This document shows positions 13,372 through 25,800 of a stretch of DNA of 64,000 nt, in pieces; the stretch's first letter is position 1; every line of letters begins with the position of its first letter. Where the stretch lies: assembly GCA_009760855.2 (NCBI GenBank), contig WPIO01000045.1:3179501-3243500 (forward strand). Direction: 5' to 3'. Below the pieces are notes generated by a model. That model was not told the origin of the DNA and did not search any database. It saw only the letters and a program-made list of their open reading frames with translations. The stretch comes from Cristatella mucedo. Its lineage: Eukaryota; Bryozoa; Phylactolaemata; Cristatellidae. The position numbers were made by a program, and so were the translations under genes.

Positions 13372-13803
13372 ATGGAACAGATAAAACGCTTAACACGCCA
13401 TCTATACAAACACAATATCGACGATGGGACAACCGCAGCTATTATCGACGTGGCATTTGGCCCATTTGACAACGACGGCGATACACTGGCGAAGGCTGCA
13501 GATCGTAAGATCAAGAAATACGCTCAGGCATTTAGCTTTCACTTTCGATCCTGCGGCTGCGGCTTCGGTTCTGCTGCTTTCAGTAGGGGCACTCGCGGTC
13601 GTGGTACCCGGATAACGGGTGTTGCCACGTTGCCCTTGGCATCAAAACAGCGTACCGGAAGCTCTTCCGAAAACTGCGTCACGGATGCGGTGTGCAGCAG
13701 TTCTCGGCGCGGAAGGAGGCGGCCGCGTCTTTGTTTGGCACAGTATCGCTTAGCCCACGGGGGGGGATGGGGTGAGGAAGGCACACTACCTGCGCGTGTA
13801 TAG
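13372..13803 (+). CDS. Unrecognised ORF, 143 aa
   Basis: Open from ATG with no family match I can name. The N-terminal third looks protein-like (IDDGTTAAIIDVAFGPFDND). The remainder is Arg/Ser-rich and could be chance. An AATAAA lies at about 13820, just after the stop, and a LINE-B tail lies just upstream. It may be a retrocopy or spurious. Confidence 0.2.
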   Translation: MEQIKRLTRHLYKHNIDDGTTAAIIDVAFGPFDNDGDTLAKAADRKIKKYAQAFSFHFRSCGCGFGSAAFSRGTRGRGTRITGVATLPLASKQRTGSSSENCVTDAVCSSSRRGRRRPRLCLAQYRLAHGGGWGEEGTLPARV

Positions 13804-13829
13804 AAAGTGTTTTCTTTTTCAATAAAATA

Positions 13830-14960
13830 TTTTTAAGTACCGCTTAGCTTCACGTCAGTTGCCGGAAAGCTTAAAAAGGCTAGTGGCAGTAGTCGTGGCT
13901 CCAGGCCACTCGCTAGGATTGCAACACTGGCTTCGGAGAACTCAAATACCTTCCGGCCAGTCTCCGCACCACTTTTTCAATAAAAGATACTGAAATAAAT
14001 AGTATCAGATCAGCTCAACTAGAATGCCAAAGTTTTGAGCTAGTAAATTTGCTCCAGTAAGGTATTAGAGCTAAAAACTCCATAGATTCAGCATTGAAAC
14101 TGCGGCGAGCTAAATCCTTTTAGGACTAACATTCGCCGCCCCAGGTTTATGAATTATTACGTCTAGGAATGAACTAGGTGATAATCTATGGCCGAGGCCG
14201 CCTTAAGGCTGACTCCGTACAATAGGCAGTGAGTTTTTCTTGTGACGTTGGCATTAGCATTTGATCTGATGTGAGCTCCAAGCAACGTAACCGTAGTGGA
14301 CCTCATGGCCGCTATTGAACGCTTGAAGCCCTCCGTTTCTGTCAAATAGACTCTTTTTTACGTTAAGGATGTGGACTTATTGCGTTTAGGTATTGGCACT
14401 GCCGTGTTCCGCTAACTGTCGGCGTGCCTGCTGGCATTGGTGCCGTGCCTAAAAGTGGTTAGCCAAGAATTGCAGCTCATGCGTCACTCATAGTCTCCCT
14501 GCCTGTCGGCTTAGACTAGAACAGTTACAAACGCAATGGGTTGCGGCCCAAATCTGTCCGGGGTTGAATTTTTTTGAAGCACTGGATACTATCGACAGAA
14601 AAATCTTTCTAGCGGGTATTTTTAATCTTAGACTAATCTTGCTGTCAGGAGCCATTTGCTGAGCTTCTAAACCACGCGATAACAAACGTGAACCTGAGGT
14701 ATCGCGTGGTCCGTTTTTTATATGATGCAGACACTCCAGTTTACCGACCTTATCGCCGGTAACAAGCTAGGGCCATCCTTTCAAAGTAGAGGACACGCGT
14801 TGCCGGTACCTGTACCTGGTTAATTGCTGTTGTCCCTATTATTACCGAAGCCTGAAGCTGACTCCCGTCTGACGTCATTGCATCCTCTTAGTTGATAAAA
14901 TTTTACAATAAGCAAGAATACGGTTATTTCTCGCAGTACTTTTAATATTTTTTCATTGGA
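13830..14960. other. Intergenic stretch with no recognised feature
   Basis: No convincing ORF or repeat match within the window. A second AATAAA occurs at about 13979. Confidence 0.5.
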
Positions 14961-14964
14961 TTGT

Positions 14965-16020
14965 TATAATAATAATAATAATAATAATAATGCACTTGAT
15001 AAAGCGCCCTCGGAGAACTCAATCTCTCTCTAAGCGCTTTATATTTGCTGCAAAGGGAAATGCAATTGAGTGATGAGTAAAATCATGCTTGACAAACAAA
15101 CAAATTGAGTAACATGGTTAGGGGTGACATGCACAGGGTCAGCATGCAAATGTGGTTAGTGGCAGCATGCACAGTGTCAGCACGCATAAGCACATCAAGG
15201 ACGAATCACAGGGACCCACTAAATGCTGTCCTAAATAAATGTGTTTTTGAATTCTTTTTAAATGTGGTCAGGTCAGGAAATTTTCTGACACAGGTCGGGA
15301 GGGAGTTCCAGGCATTGGGAGAATACGAACTAAATGCACGGTCTCCAGAGGATTTGAGGTTTGTACGGGGTATTTGTTGACTGTTGGATTCCGAAAAGCG
15401 GGTGGTACAATGCTTGGCCTGATGGGGGAGTATATCTGAGAGATAGGCTGGAGCCGAAGAATGAAGTGACCTAAAAGTGAGCGACAAAACCTTGAAGTCA
15501 ATCCGTTGCTTGACTGGTAGCCAGTGCAGGTCGGCGAGAAGTGGTGTAATGTGGCAGCTGCGACGCTCACGACAGACAAGCCTAGCTGTGGAGTTTTGCA
15601 CCAGCTGCAATCGCCTGATCACACATGCCGGTAGGCCAGCGAGCATTGAGTTGCAGAAGTCGAGACGGGATGTCACGAATGCATGGACCAACTTGGACGT
15701 GGTATCCTTATCTAAACAAGCCCGAATTTTAGCAATGTTATGAAGCCGAAAATAGGCAGATTTTACTGTGGTGCTGATATGGTCGTCTAACGAGAGGTCG
15801 CTTTGGAATATGACACTTAGATTTCGAGCTGATTCAAGTGGAGATATGCTGGCAGAGCCAATTTTGAGCGTCAGCCTTTCCAATTTGTGAATCACACTGG
15901 GTTTGCCCATAACTAGCAAGTTAGTTTTATCGTCATTTAGTTTTAGAAAATTTGCTGCCATCCATATGCGGATGTCATCAATACATGCAGCAAGTGAGTT
16001 GAGAGAATTTGAGGTTATAT
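14965..16020 (-). mobile_element. LINE-B 5'-truncated copy with open 3' coding part
   Basis: The ATT tail and 3' UTR lie at 14965-15205. The minus ORF from about 16020 to 15206 is unbroken and covers the last ~270 aa of the RT protein: ACIDDIRIWMAANFLKLNDD, SRLDFCNSMLAGLP, LHWLPVKQRIDFK. It lacks the catalytic FADD box, so it cannot be active, but it is the best preserved LINE-B coding stretch here. Confidence 0.9.
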
Positions 16021-16130
16021 GCCCTAAGAAATCCATCTCTATCCAGGCGCTTCACCTACGCCACTGGGCTCGAGCACACGACCTCAGCCGGCCAATGCAA
16101 TGACCCTGACCTCGGTCATTTATGGGAGCA
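16020..16130 (-). mobile_element. SINE-A fragment
   Basis: ctattcaggc gcttc, then gggctcgagcacacgacctc and ggttaagca-like blocks in reverse order. Abuts the truncation point of LINE-B. Confidence 0.6.
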
Positions 16131-16785
16131 GGTTAAGCACTGGACAGACCAGGGCGGCAAGATGAAGATATTGTTCTCTTAGCAACAATACACTATCAAA
16201 TTTTTCCATCATTAGTAGTATTTATTAATGTTAGTTTTGATAGTTTTCCCATGTTTTCTAGCATATAGTGGTACTCACATGTCTCCGTGAGTAACTACAT
16301 AAGCTACAAACAAGTTTCGGGTCTTTATTCATGTGTTTATTTTAGCCAAATCTTACCTGATACAATTCTCAGCACCCATACTTTAGCCAAAGAATTATAT
16401 GAAAAGTAACGAAGGGAAATCTATTTGCAGAGGTATGTCAGATGTGCCGTTGTTTGAATGACTAGCTTATCAATTTGAGGACGTAGTAACTGAAAGTATG
16501 TGTACGAGCTTGAAGAAGGAGATGAGTTTAGCCGTTTCGTAGGCGTTCTGCCTAAACCATAGTCTAAAATCTGCCCAGAAAATAAGGCCGTCGCATACCT
16601 AAACTTAATGGAAATCCGCAGCTATTCAACAACATTAAGGCGATCTGGAGGAGCGACGGAGATTGTGCTGATTTAGCAGTTCAGTAATATATTTTTGGCT
16701 CCAGCCGTGGTAGATTTTGTCTTCATAGGTTATGTATTCTGTTCCGTATCCGTGTATCTGTATCTCAATCGAGATTCTTAAAAGC
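16130..16785. other. AT-rich intergenic stretch
   Basis: No ORF of note and no repeat match within the window. Confidence 0.4.
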
Positions 16786-16789
16786 TACT

Positions 16790-17440
16790 CTAACGTTATT
16801 TATCTTCGTCTGTAACTCCACGAAGCCACAAAGGCCATGTGGGTGTTACGCAGGAGAGTTTTGTATAGCCCACTCACAGCCAAAGCGGCTTTCGGTGCGC
16901 ATGCGGTAGTCAACAGATTTCACAGCACGCAAAAAACAAAAATTGTGAAGCATATCAGAGTCAGTAGAGCATTTGAGGTAGTGAGTAGCATATAAGTAGC
17001 AGCTCAGGCCCCCTGGAAAGGATGAGCCATAATCGGCAGCAGGAGAGTAGTTGTCGTGGCTTAAGAATTGTGGAAGCGAGTTCCACGGTCTAGGACCTGT
17101 AGAAGTAAAGCTTCAGTCGCCAACGATCTTTAAGCGGAGGAATGGAGCAGCTAATTGGTCGTCCACACAGGACCTGAGGGCACGAGGAGGCTGAAACTGA
17201 TGCAGCAGTTCAGCTAGGTACTGAGGAGCCAAACCGTGGCGAGACACGTGGCTCAGCGTAAGAAGTTTGCTCTGTATCAGTTGGTCAACCTGCAGCCATC
17301 CTAGCTCTTTTAGCAAAGAAGGCCCGTGAGCTCTAGCAAAGGAAACGTATGAATGAATTTCATAAGCTTTTAAAAACCCACCGAGTGGTAGGCAAGGGTA
17401 AATATTGAGTTGTTCTGGCGTTTTAGTAGCTCTAAACATA
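16790..17440 (-). mobile_element. LINE-A 3' fragment
   Basis: The minus strand carries LLKELGWLQVDQLIQSKLLT and PQYLAELLHQFQPPRALRSC, matching LINE-A 55800-55960, plus the 3' end at 16790. Stop-ridden. Confidence 0.88.
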
Positions 17441-17601
17441 CTGAGTTATGAAAGGTCGTTATTTGAATAACAAAGATGTTATTACCGTCTTCAGTAAGCC
17501 GATTGTGTATTCCTGATTCCTTACAGGGATCGCGTATGACAACGAGCTCTAAAGTCAGTCTACTTAATAAAACTTTTGAACATCAATCTTTAATAATGAG
17601 C

Positions 17602-17745
17602 ACTGGTTTGTCCCAGTGGTTAAGGTGCTCGCCTGGACCAAGTTCTGGCCGAGGTCGTAGGCTCGAGCCCCGTAGCATATATGAAGCGCTTGAATAGAGA
17701 TTAAGTTATCTTAGGGCGCTATACAAATGAATTATATTGTTTTAT
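17602..17745 (+). mobile_element. SINE-A (tRNA-derived)
   Basis: Head tcccagtggttaaggtgctc and ggctcgagcccc (A- and B-box like), then gcttgaatagagattaagtt and gcgctatacaaatgaatta. The tail half matches the LINE-B 3' end. Confidence 0.85.
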
Positions 17746-18625
17746 AACAATTAATTAACTTAATCTCTTTCTAAGCGCTTTACATTTACAATAAAGGAAG
17801 CATGGTCGAATGGTTGGAAGTAGCATGCTCAATGACAACAAGCATACCACAGTTAGAGTTGAAATGCACATGATCAGCATACAAATATGGTTAGTTGCAG
17901 CATGCACACAGTCACCCTGCATAAGCACATAAAGGACGAATCACATGGATCCAATAAATGCTGTGATAATGAGATGCGCTTTTAGCTTCTTTTTAAATTT
18001 CGTTAAGTCGAGGGATGTCGTGACGCAACTTGGTCGGAAGTGAGTTCCACGCACGGTCTCCAGAGGATTTGAAGTTTGTAGGAGGTATTGGTAAAAAATT
18101 AGATTTCGAAAAACGGGTGATGCGATACTAAGGCTTGTGGGGAGTAGATCTGATAGGTAGGCTGGAGCCACAGAATGAAGGAACCTAAGAGTGAGTGAAA
18201 GTGCCTTGAAGTCAATGCGCTGCTTGAGGGAGCCAGTGCAGAACGGGGAGAAGTGGTGAGATGTGGCAACTGTAATGCTCACGACAGACAAAGCTAGATG
18301 TAGACTTTTTACCAACTGGAAGCGCCGATTGCATGGGCCGGTAGACCAGCAAGCAGTGCGTTACAGAAGTCGAGACAGGATATCTCAAATGCACGGACTA
18401 AGTTAGATGTGGCAACCCTGTCTAAGCAATCCCGAATTTCAACAATTTTATGTAGCTGAAATAGGCAGGCTCACTAGTGTACTGATTTAGTCGTTTAATG
18501 AAACGTCACTTTGGAACATGACGCCTTTATTTTGTGCAGATTCAACAGGAGATAAGCTGGCAGTGCTGAGTAAGAGCGTTAGGTTTTCCAATACCAGAAT
18601 GACAGGTTTGCCAATAGCTTATTTT
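17745..18625 (-). mobile_element. LINE-B 3' fragment
   Basis: Reads from the 3' tail (taatctctttctaagcgc) through LHWLP and the RT C-terminal region to a VMGKP-like end near 18620, with frameshifts. Confidence 0.85.
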
Positions 18626-18629
18626 TGCG

Positions 18630-19280
18630 TAAGCTTGGTAGATGCTTACTTTCGCTGGGCTTGATATCGTACTTTCCAATAACTTTAGGAGTTAATTCTC
18701 TGTTAGCCACATTTATAGCGCCAGGATAGAGATTAGGTTTTTCTTGATAATTATGATACAGATACATGTGCATAGTATAGAGAGACTTTACCCAGGGTAC
18801 TTTATTCACTTTCTTAGGGTGATTGGCAATAGAATAGATATTACGGGCATTTCACCTAGACAACATCATAACAGCAAAAGATTGAGAATACACCAGGGGG
18901 AGCTCTGCAGCTGGTTGATCTGCTTGGTAATAAATTACCGCCACAAAATAAGGAGTGAATTGGTCTGACCACTATTTCTTCTACTACGGTCATTGTTGCT
19001 TCTTCAGGTTCAAAGGCAGAAGATTTCAGCAGATTTGCTTTTGAAGTTACTAAATTTGCACACATCAAGCGAAGTAATTGCACTGCGCTTTGGGACTGCT
19101 TCTATCTTTCAGTTAAGTTTAATGACTGCTAAAGTTAATTATACTATTTATGCATTATTAGAGCATGCGAATCAATCGAAAATAGATTCATAAATGTATT
19201 TCACTGACAGTTTGACTCATCAATGAAGGCACTAATTTAATTATTTCTTCTCGTCGGAAATAGTGATGCTTCTTGACTAT
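18630..19280. other. 3' flank of the ENPP-like gene, no recognised feature
   Basis: AT-rich; no supported gene or repeat. Confidence 0.4.
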
Positions 19281-19286
19281 TTTATT
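19281..19286 (-). terminator. Poly(A) signal of the ENPP-like gene
   Basis: AATAAA on the minus strand, about 65 bp after the TGA stop; the first canonical signal downstream. Confidence 0.65.
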
Positions 19287-19349
19287 CAAATCGCTCTAAA
19301 ATACGATTACCATCCAAACCTACATTGCAACTACGTTATACTAAGACTA

Positions 19350-19652
19350 TCACCAAAATACACTTGCAAGTGCTTGTAGCAATGCTAAAATAACGAAACA
19401 ATCAGAGACATTTAGGCGGCTGGCTAGCGATTTCTCGGCTATCACATCTAAGACGTTAGTCAGATTGCCGTCGTTTATCTCAGGTCTCATTCCAAGAAGT
19501 CGGCACATGAGCGGATATAGGTCGACGGAGTCGATGGTCTCTTTTACGTAGCCCTTTCGAAAGTCGGGACCTTTGGCTACTAACATGGAATTCATGCTGG
19601 CTAAATCGTTGTCGTAGCCATGAACACCGGCTAGAAAAGAGCCCCCGGAAGC
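19350..19652 (-). CDS. ENPP: ENPP-like exon 6 (last zinc His332, C-terminal anchor)
   Basis: Codes residues 322-421 and ends in TGA. Begins ASGGSFLAGVHGYDN; His332 is the third ligand of the first zinc. DSVDLYPLMCRLLGM is the usual family segment that follows. The C-terminus (CFVILALLQALASVFW) is hydrophobic. Acceptor has CTCTGTTTTGTAG. Confidence 0.92.
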   Translation of the reverse strand, partial: ASGGSFLAGVHGYDNDLASMNSMLVAKGPDFRKGYVKETIDSVDLYPLMCRLLGMRPEINDGNLTNVLDVIAEKSLASRLNVSDCFVILALLQALASVFW

Positions 19653-22600
19653 CTACAAAACAGAGTGCAAACAACGTCCTTAATAGAGGCCTGCGTACGG
19701 TGCATTAAGTAGATTGCGTCAGTCATTGGAACTTCAAGCATCATATGTACTTGTATTTGCTCGATTAGATCGCTGCATGCTTTAATGGAGCAATCTCTAT
19801 AGCGCTCATTGCTCTAACCTGTGCACTTCACCTCTAACCTCTGTTATGCTTGTTATATTCATTGACCATGCTACCGACCGCTAAGCATTCGATCATTCTT
19901 CCTTTACAGCAAGTGTAATGTGCCTAGAAATAGATTGAGTTTTCTGAGAGCACTACAAAAATGTATTTTTACCAATATTAAGAGACTACGGCTGTATATT
20001 CTACAAATTTCTAGCAAGAAGTATTAACCCGAGTTCTTGCTTTCGCCTGATCTTGGTCAAAAAGTTAAATTAGTCAAAACCGAGTGCACAAACAAAGTGT
20101 GACCACTCTCGTCTTGCATACACATGTTCTTCTCGAAGTTCATTAATGATTCTCCCGACTAGTCACATTTGATCAGTAGGGTATACAGCTCCACTCCTGC
20201 CGCCATACGAACCCAGCATCCCAGAACCCTTTTGGCCAATGAATTAGCTCACTATCATAGGCCTATTCAAATTATTCACTTGTGTGAACCTAAAGCCTTT
20301 TAACCTTTAAGTGGGCTACATAAAACTCTCCAGCGTAGCACTCACGTAGTCCTTATGGCTTTCAGGAGTTACAGACTGAGTTGTACACGCGCTACTTCTC
20401 ACCGACCTGCACTGGCTCCCAGTTAGACAGCACATCGACTTCAAGGTTCTATCGCTTAGTTTTAGGTTCTTTTATTCTCCGACTCCAGACTACCTATAAG
20501 AACTACTCCCATAATAGGCCAAGAATCGTGCACCATGGTGTTCTGACTCAAATCGTCTATTCATACCTCGTGCGAACCTAATAACCTTTGGAGACCGTGT
20601 CTCTAGTTCGTATGCTCTCATAGCCCGGAACTCGCAACCTTCGCACGTCAGCCTGACCCCTGGCGTGACGACATTTAAAAAAAAGCTTAAAACACACCTA
20701 TTTATTACAGCATTTTGTGAGTCTTTGCGATTCGTCATTCGTGTGCACATGCCTGCTACATTGCGCCTGCTGCTTGCGGATGTTAACCACCAATATTAAT
20801 AATAACTATAATTATACATTTGATATTGCTGATACAGAACAATCTCTTTTTCTAGGCACTTTACATTAAAACTCGATCGAATAGTTGGTGGCAGCATGCT
20901 CAACGACGTCAAACATTTCATGGTTAGGGTGGCATGAGCAGGGTCAGCATGCACATATGGTTAGTGGCAGCGTGCAATGTCAGCACGCACAAGCACACAA
21001 AGGACAAATCAAATGAACCCACCATGCTCCGTGATAACTAGATGAGTTTTTAGCTTTCCTAGCCAATCATTTTGGTTCAATGCTTTCTACGTAGATTCTC
21101 TAAAGTGTCTAGAAAGAGATTCAGTTCTCTGAGGGCGCTAAGCAAACGTATTACTATTATTATTGTCTATGTGCAGAATTACCGATGCAGAGATCTAGCT
21201 GAGAGGCTTGACGAGAGAAAATGTGTCAACCATTCAGGGACCTTACGATCAGTGCAAAGTGATAGATTGCCGACCTGTTTTGGCCCAGTGGTTAAGACGC
21301 TCTCCCCTACCGAGGTGTGGCCGAGGTCGTGGGCTCGAATCCTGTGGCATGTGTGAAGCGTCTGAATATAGACTAAGTTCTCTTAGGGCGCTGTAAAAAT
21401 GGTTTAATATTTTTTAATTTTCTATTGCACACGAAGGGCTAACTTGATGGTCACTATTGCGTATTATATTGTTAGCCTGCATGAGTTTCACTCTAGCGAG
21501 CCAGAGAGGGTATTCAAATAAGAAACCGAACAGAAAAAATTAATCGTTTTGAATTTAGGCCGCCATAGCCGATTCCACGAACTCAAAAATTGTGCACGTT
21601 AAAAATTATAGCTGTACAGATTTTGCAATCTTTCATGCAACCAAAAGTAGTCCAACGTGAGAGTCAGTCAATGGCTTTAGTGGTCAGTATTTTTGGAGTA
21701 ATCATCACAACTGCGATCACCGCGATTTATTTATTCCTTATCTGATAGCTTAGCATGCCGAGAGTATACCTTCCTTCTACGAGTGAACACAATTTACTTG
21801 ACAATTTAATTCTGAGGCTCTATGTGACAGAGATCACGTAGAAAAAGTTTCTGCCCTACAGCTATGCTTAGAATAAGGAGGTTGCACTCGTGTGTTTGAA
21901 CCAAAAATGGATAGGAAAAATGATGTCATCATTGCTGTGCGCAAGCGGGGCTTTAGAAGCTAATTTGAAGAATGTTCACCTGGCCCCACTGTGGTGCAAT
22001 GCCGGAGCTACCTAGTTTGAACTGACAGAATAATAGGATTCGTAGGCGAATTAGTACAATAAACTCTGGATGGGTCACACTTTCCCATAGCAGTAACGGC
22101 CCTCGAAGTTCTTTCGTTCTTTCTAAAGAGATCCATTCGTAAGTAGCTAGCCAGCTCCGGAGGCACCTGCATGCCATCTCAGCTTTCTGTCCTAAATTCA
22201 AGACACTCACTCCCGACAGATATCGCAACTTCCCCACGACTCAATGTCATGCAAGAATAATCTGTTAACTCACCAAGCCCCTCCTAGCCCCATACCTATC
22301 AGCCCGGTGACGAGTTATTAATTTAGAGACTTTCGTGGACAAATCGGCTGCCGTGCAACGTTTCCGCTTTTCGACGGGCTCTCACGTCGCTTTGGGTCCT
22401 GCTAGATATATGATGAGGGTGTGGCAATTGGGCAATTGGCCTCTGCGCCAAATTTTTTGAAATCTAATAGCTACCAAGCTTAGCTGCAGTCAGATAATGC
22501 ATGGAAATCAAAATATCAACATGCTTAGCAACATCGTCTAGAAGGGAGGCAGTGTGCTGTGATTTATGTCTTTCTGACAGTGTTATCGATCAAATCCAAA

Positions 22601-25600
22601 AGCAATCCGTCTTTCAACGCATTGTCAAGTCCAGGATTTTTTTCGTCCGTAGCTTCTCAGTACCGGTGGAGCCCTATTCGCAATGTGAGACAGCACTGCA
22701 CAGTTGCTTTGCTTTTTCGCTGGAAAATGATTACCATCATCCGGAATGCGAACAAAAACATAATGCAATGCATACTGGCCTTCCCCAAAGGAAAATTGAC
22801 GAACTATTTTTCTTGATGCGGAGACATCTGCTATAGCGAAATGAAAAAAATCATTTCACACGTCTTTCTGTCGGAATACTACGCTCCACACTAGGCCGCC
22901 GACCCGGCGACGACTGTTGACCGTCTCGCTCTCGTGTGCTCAGCGACCACAGGTCTCTGCTTGGCTTCTATCAACATGCAAATAAAGGAATCTAGGCTCA
23001 AGCGATAACAAAATCGAAGACCCCAATGTCCTTAATTCGCTGAGATAGTGACCGAGGAGCCTGAGTGGACGAATTCATGAGCATGCGTCAGCGTGCAACT
23101 GCATAACTCCGGAGAGCAGCTAAGGTGCTTGCACATATCGACTAAGGGGGTAGCTCAGATTTCCGCGGCAGATTTCCTTTATTGTCAGCAGAAAGAGGGG
23201 GTTAATAGCCAATAGAGCTCTTTTGTTAATAAATTAATGATAACTCCAATTCATTTGTATATTGACCTAAGAGAATTTAGTCTCTATAAAGGAGCTTTAC
23301 ATTTGCCACGGGGCTCGAGCCCACGACCTCGGTAATCAGTTACATTCACCTTGACCTTGGTGGGAGGAGGCACCTTAACCACTGGCCCACGATGATGCTG
23401 AATAAGCCGACGTTTGCTGTATAACAATGACTAGTATGGGAACTTACACGACAATAACGATAAACTCCCTAAAGCCCCCACCGATGGTCTCGTCATAGCG
23501 CTGGTGAGGCTTCTGGTTAAACGGGATACACCATTAGCTTAAGCTGTAATGAGTTAAAATAGTAACAAGGCACATGTTTATAGTGCCCTAAGAGGATTAG
23601 ATGTATTTTGGTGAAAATCGAATCGGGGCTGCAATCGAAGATAATCGAGAATTAGAGTGAAAAGCGTCAACACTTGTCGCACAAGTAAGCACAGAAAAAG
23701 TACTTTAACTAGCACGAAGGTTAAGCCACGAGCCACAGATAGGGATGACGTTTCTCTTTACCATTTTCTCCAGGTTACTGTACGTCATGACGATAGTTGA
23801 CGAGAGGCATCCAGCTCAAGCTGTGCTTGAGCTGATTTACTTCCACATTGTAAGTGGTGCTGATGGCAGGAATTTTCTACATTCTGCACATATTTGCGTG
23901 TCTGCGTCCTGGCTGGTGTCATAGTGCGAGCTTGTGAGAGTGAGGTGACGCGGGCTTGAGTGAAGCAGAGGGTTGATATATTTGCGTGCCTGTTGATATG
24001 TTATGCGAGAAGACCCGCTGTGCAGGTGCGACGTTGAGGGGGGTGGTCATGCGCGATTCTGCCCTGTTCTGCCCGATTGAAATTAGAAAAACGCTTATTT
24101 CCCACCAAAGTCCTACTTAGTCATTACAATATTTCCCAGCTAAACCAGATTCGCAGGCGCGCCTTGCCGCATGAAGCTATAAGCCCAGTCAAAATAAAGC
24201 GAGTCCTTGTGCGCACGCCTTATGAGGCTAACGTTACCAATGAGGTTAGCACCCAGCCTTCATCTGCGAGGATGACGATTGGCGTTATCCTGCTGCTTTT
24301 GTTGAAGTGCAGACGTGCCGGAATCTCCTCTTTATAGTATACCTTCATTTGTGGATGTGCGTCCTTCAAGTCTTCGTATATCTATTAAGCAATTCGGAGA
24401 ATTATAGTCTCGTGTGAGGCTAAGTTGAAGTCAGTAGAAAGGTCAGAATTAATGCATGCAAAATTAAGTTTTAATTCTATTCGTTGAGCAACCGCAGAGT
24501 TCTTGCTGAATACCTATAATAGGCTTAGCATGGTGATTCAGAAATTGGAAAGGCTAGGGCTCAAAATCGGCTCTGCCAGCACGTCTCCTGTTCTGCTCGA
24601 AATCTAGATGTCCTGTTTCAAAGTGACCTTTCGTTAGACGACCACATCCGCTCCATGGGCAAGTCGTCTGCCTACACTTTCAGCTACGTAGCACTGCTGA
24701 AATTTGGGCTTTTTTAGACAGGGATACCACATCTTCATTGATCCATGGATTTGGGACATCCCATCTTGACGTCTGTAACTCCCTGCTTGCTGGACTACAA
24801 GCCTGTGCAATCAGGCGCTTACAGCTGGTGCAAAACTCTGCAGCCTAGGCAAGTCTGTCATAATCGTAGCAGCTGCCATATCACACCACCTCTATCCGAC
24901 CTGCACTGGCTTCCATTAGTCAAGAAACGCATCGAATGCAAGTTTCTGCCACTCACTTTTAGGCCCATTCATTATTTTGCGCCAGCCTACCTGTCAGATT
25001 TACTCCCCTAACCAGGCTAAGCATCGTACCACCCGCTTTTCTGAATCTAATCGCTTACCTAAGCCTTGTACGAAACTCAAAACCGTTGGATAGCGTGCCT
25101 CGAGGTCGTAAGCTTCCAAAAACTAGCTTCCTACTGAAGTCACGAAATCCCATGGCTTGAAAATATTGTAAAAAAAAGCTAAAATGCATCTATTTATCAC
25201 AGTATTTAGTGGGTCCGCGTGATTTGTCCTTCGCGTGCTTAATCCTGGTGACGCTGTGCATGCAGCCACTAACCATACTGGCATGCTGACCCTGTGCCTG
25301 TGCATGTTACCTCTAACCGTGTTATGCTTATTGTCACCGAGAATGCTAAAAACGAGATTCGCCATTCGACCGTGCTTCCCATGCTTCCTTTGCAGCAGAT
25401 TTAAATTGCCTAGAAAGAGATTAAGTTAACTGAGGGCGATATACAAACGTTTTATTATTATTAGATGAAAATGCTTGCTCCTCCACTGCTTACAAGCATC
25501 ATACTCCGAAGGCGAATGTTGTCGGAAAGCTACGTTTTAATGCTAGGTGACATGTAAGCTGCGATTTGCCTGTGCCATGTACTTCCACTGCTTGACTACA

Positions 25601-25707
25601 GTTTCTTGCATAGTTATAATGAGCTTTCAATTTCACTCCGATGGTCTGCTGCAAGCTGGATCAACAGTCTGATTAGTGACCTCTAGAGCCCTCAAACTCC
25701 TTCTCGG

Positions 25708-25800
<93 letters not shown>

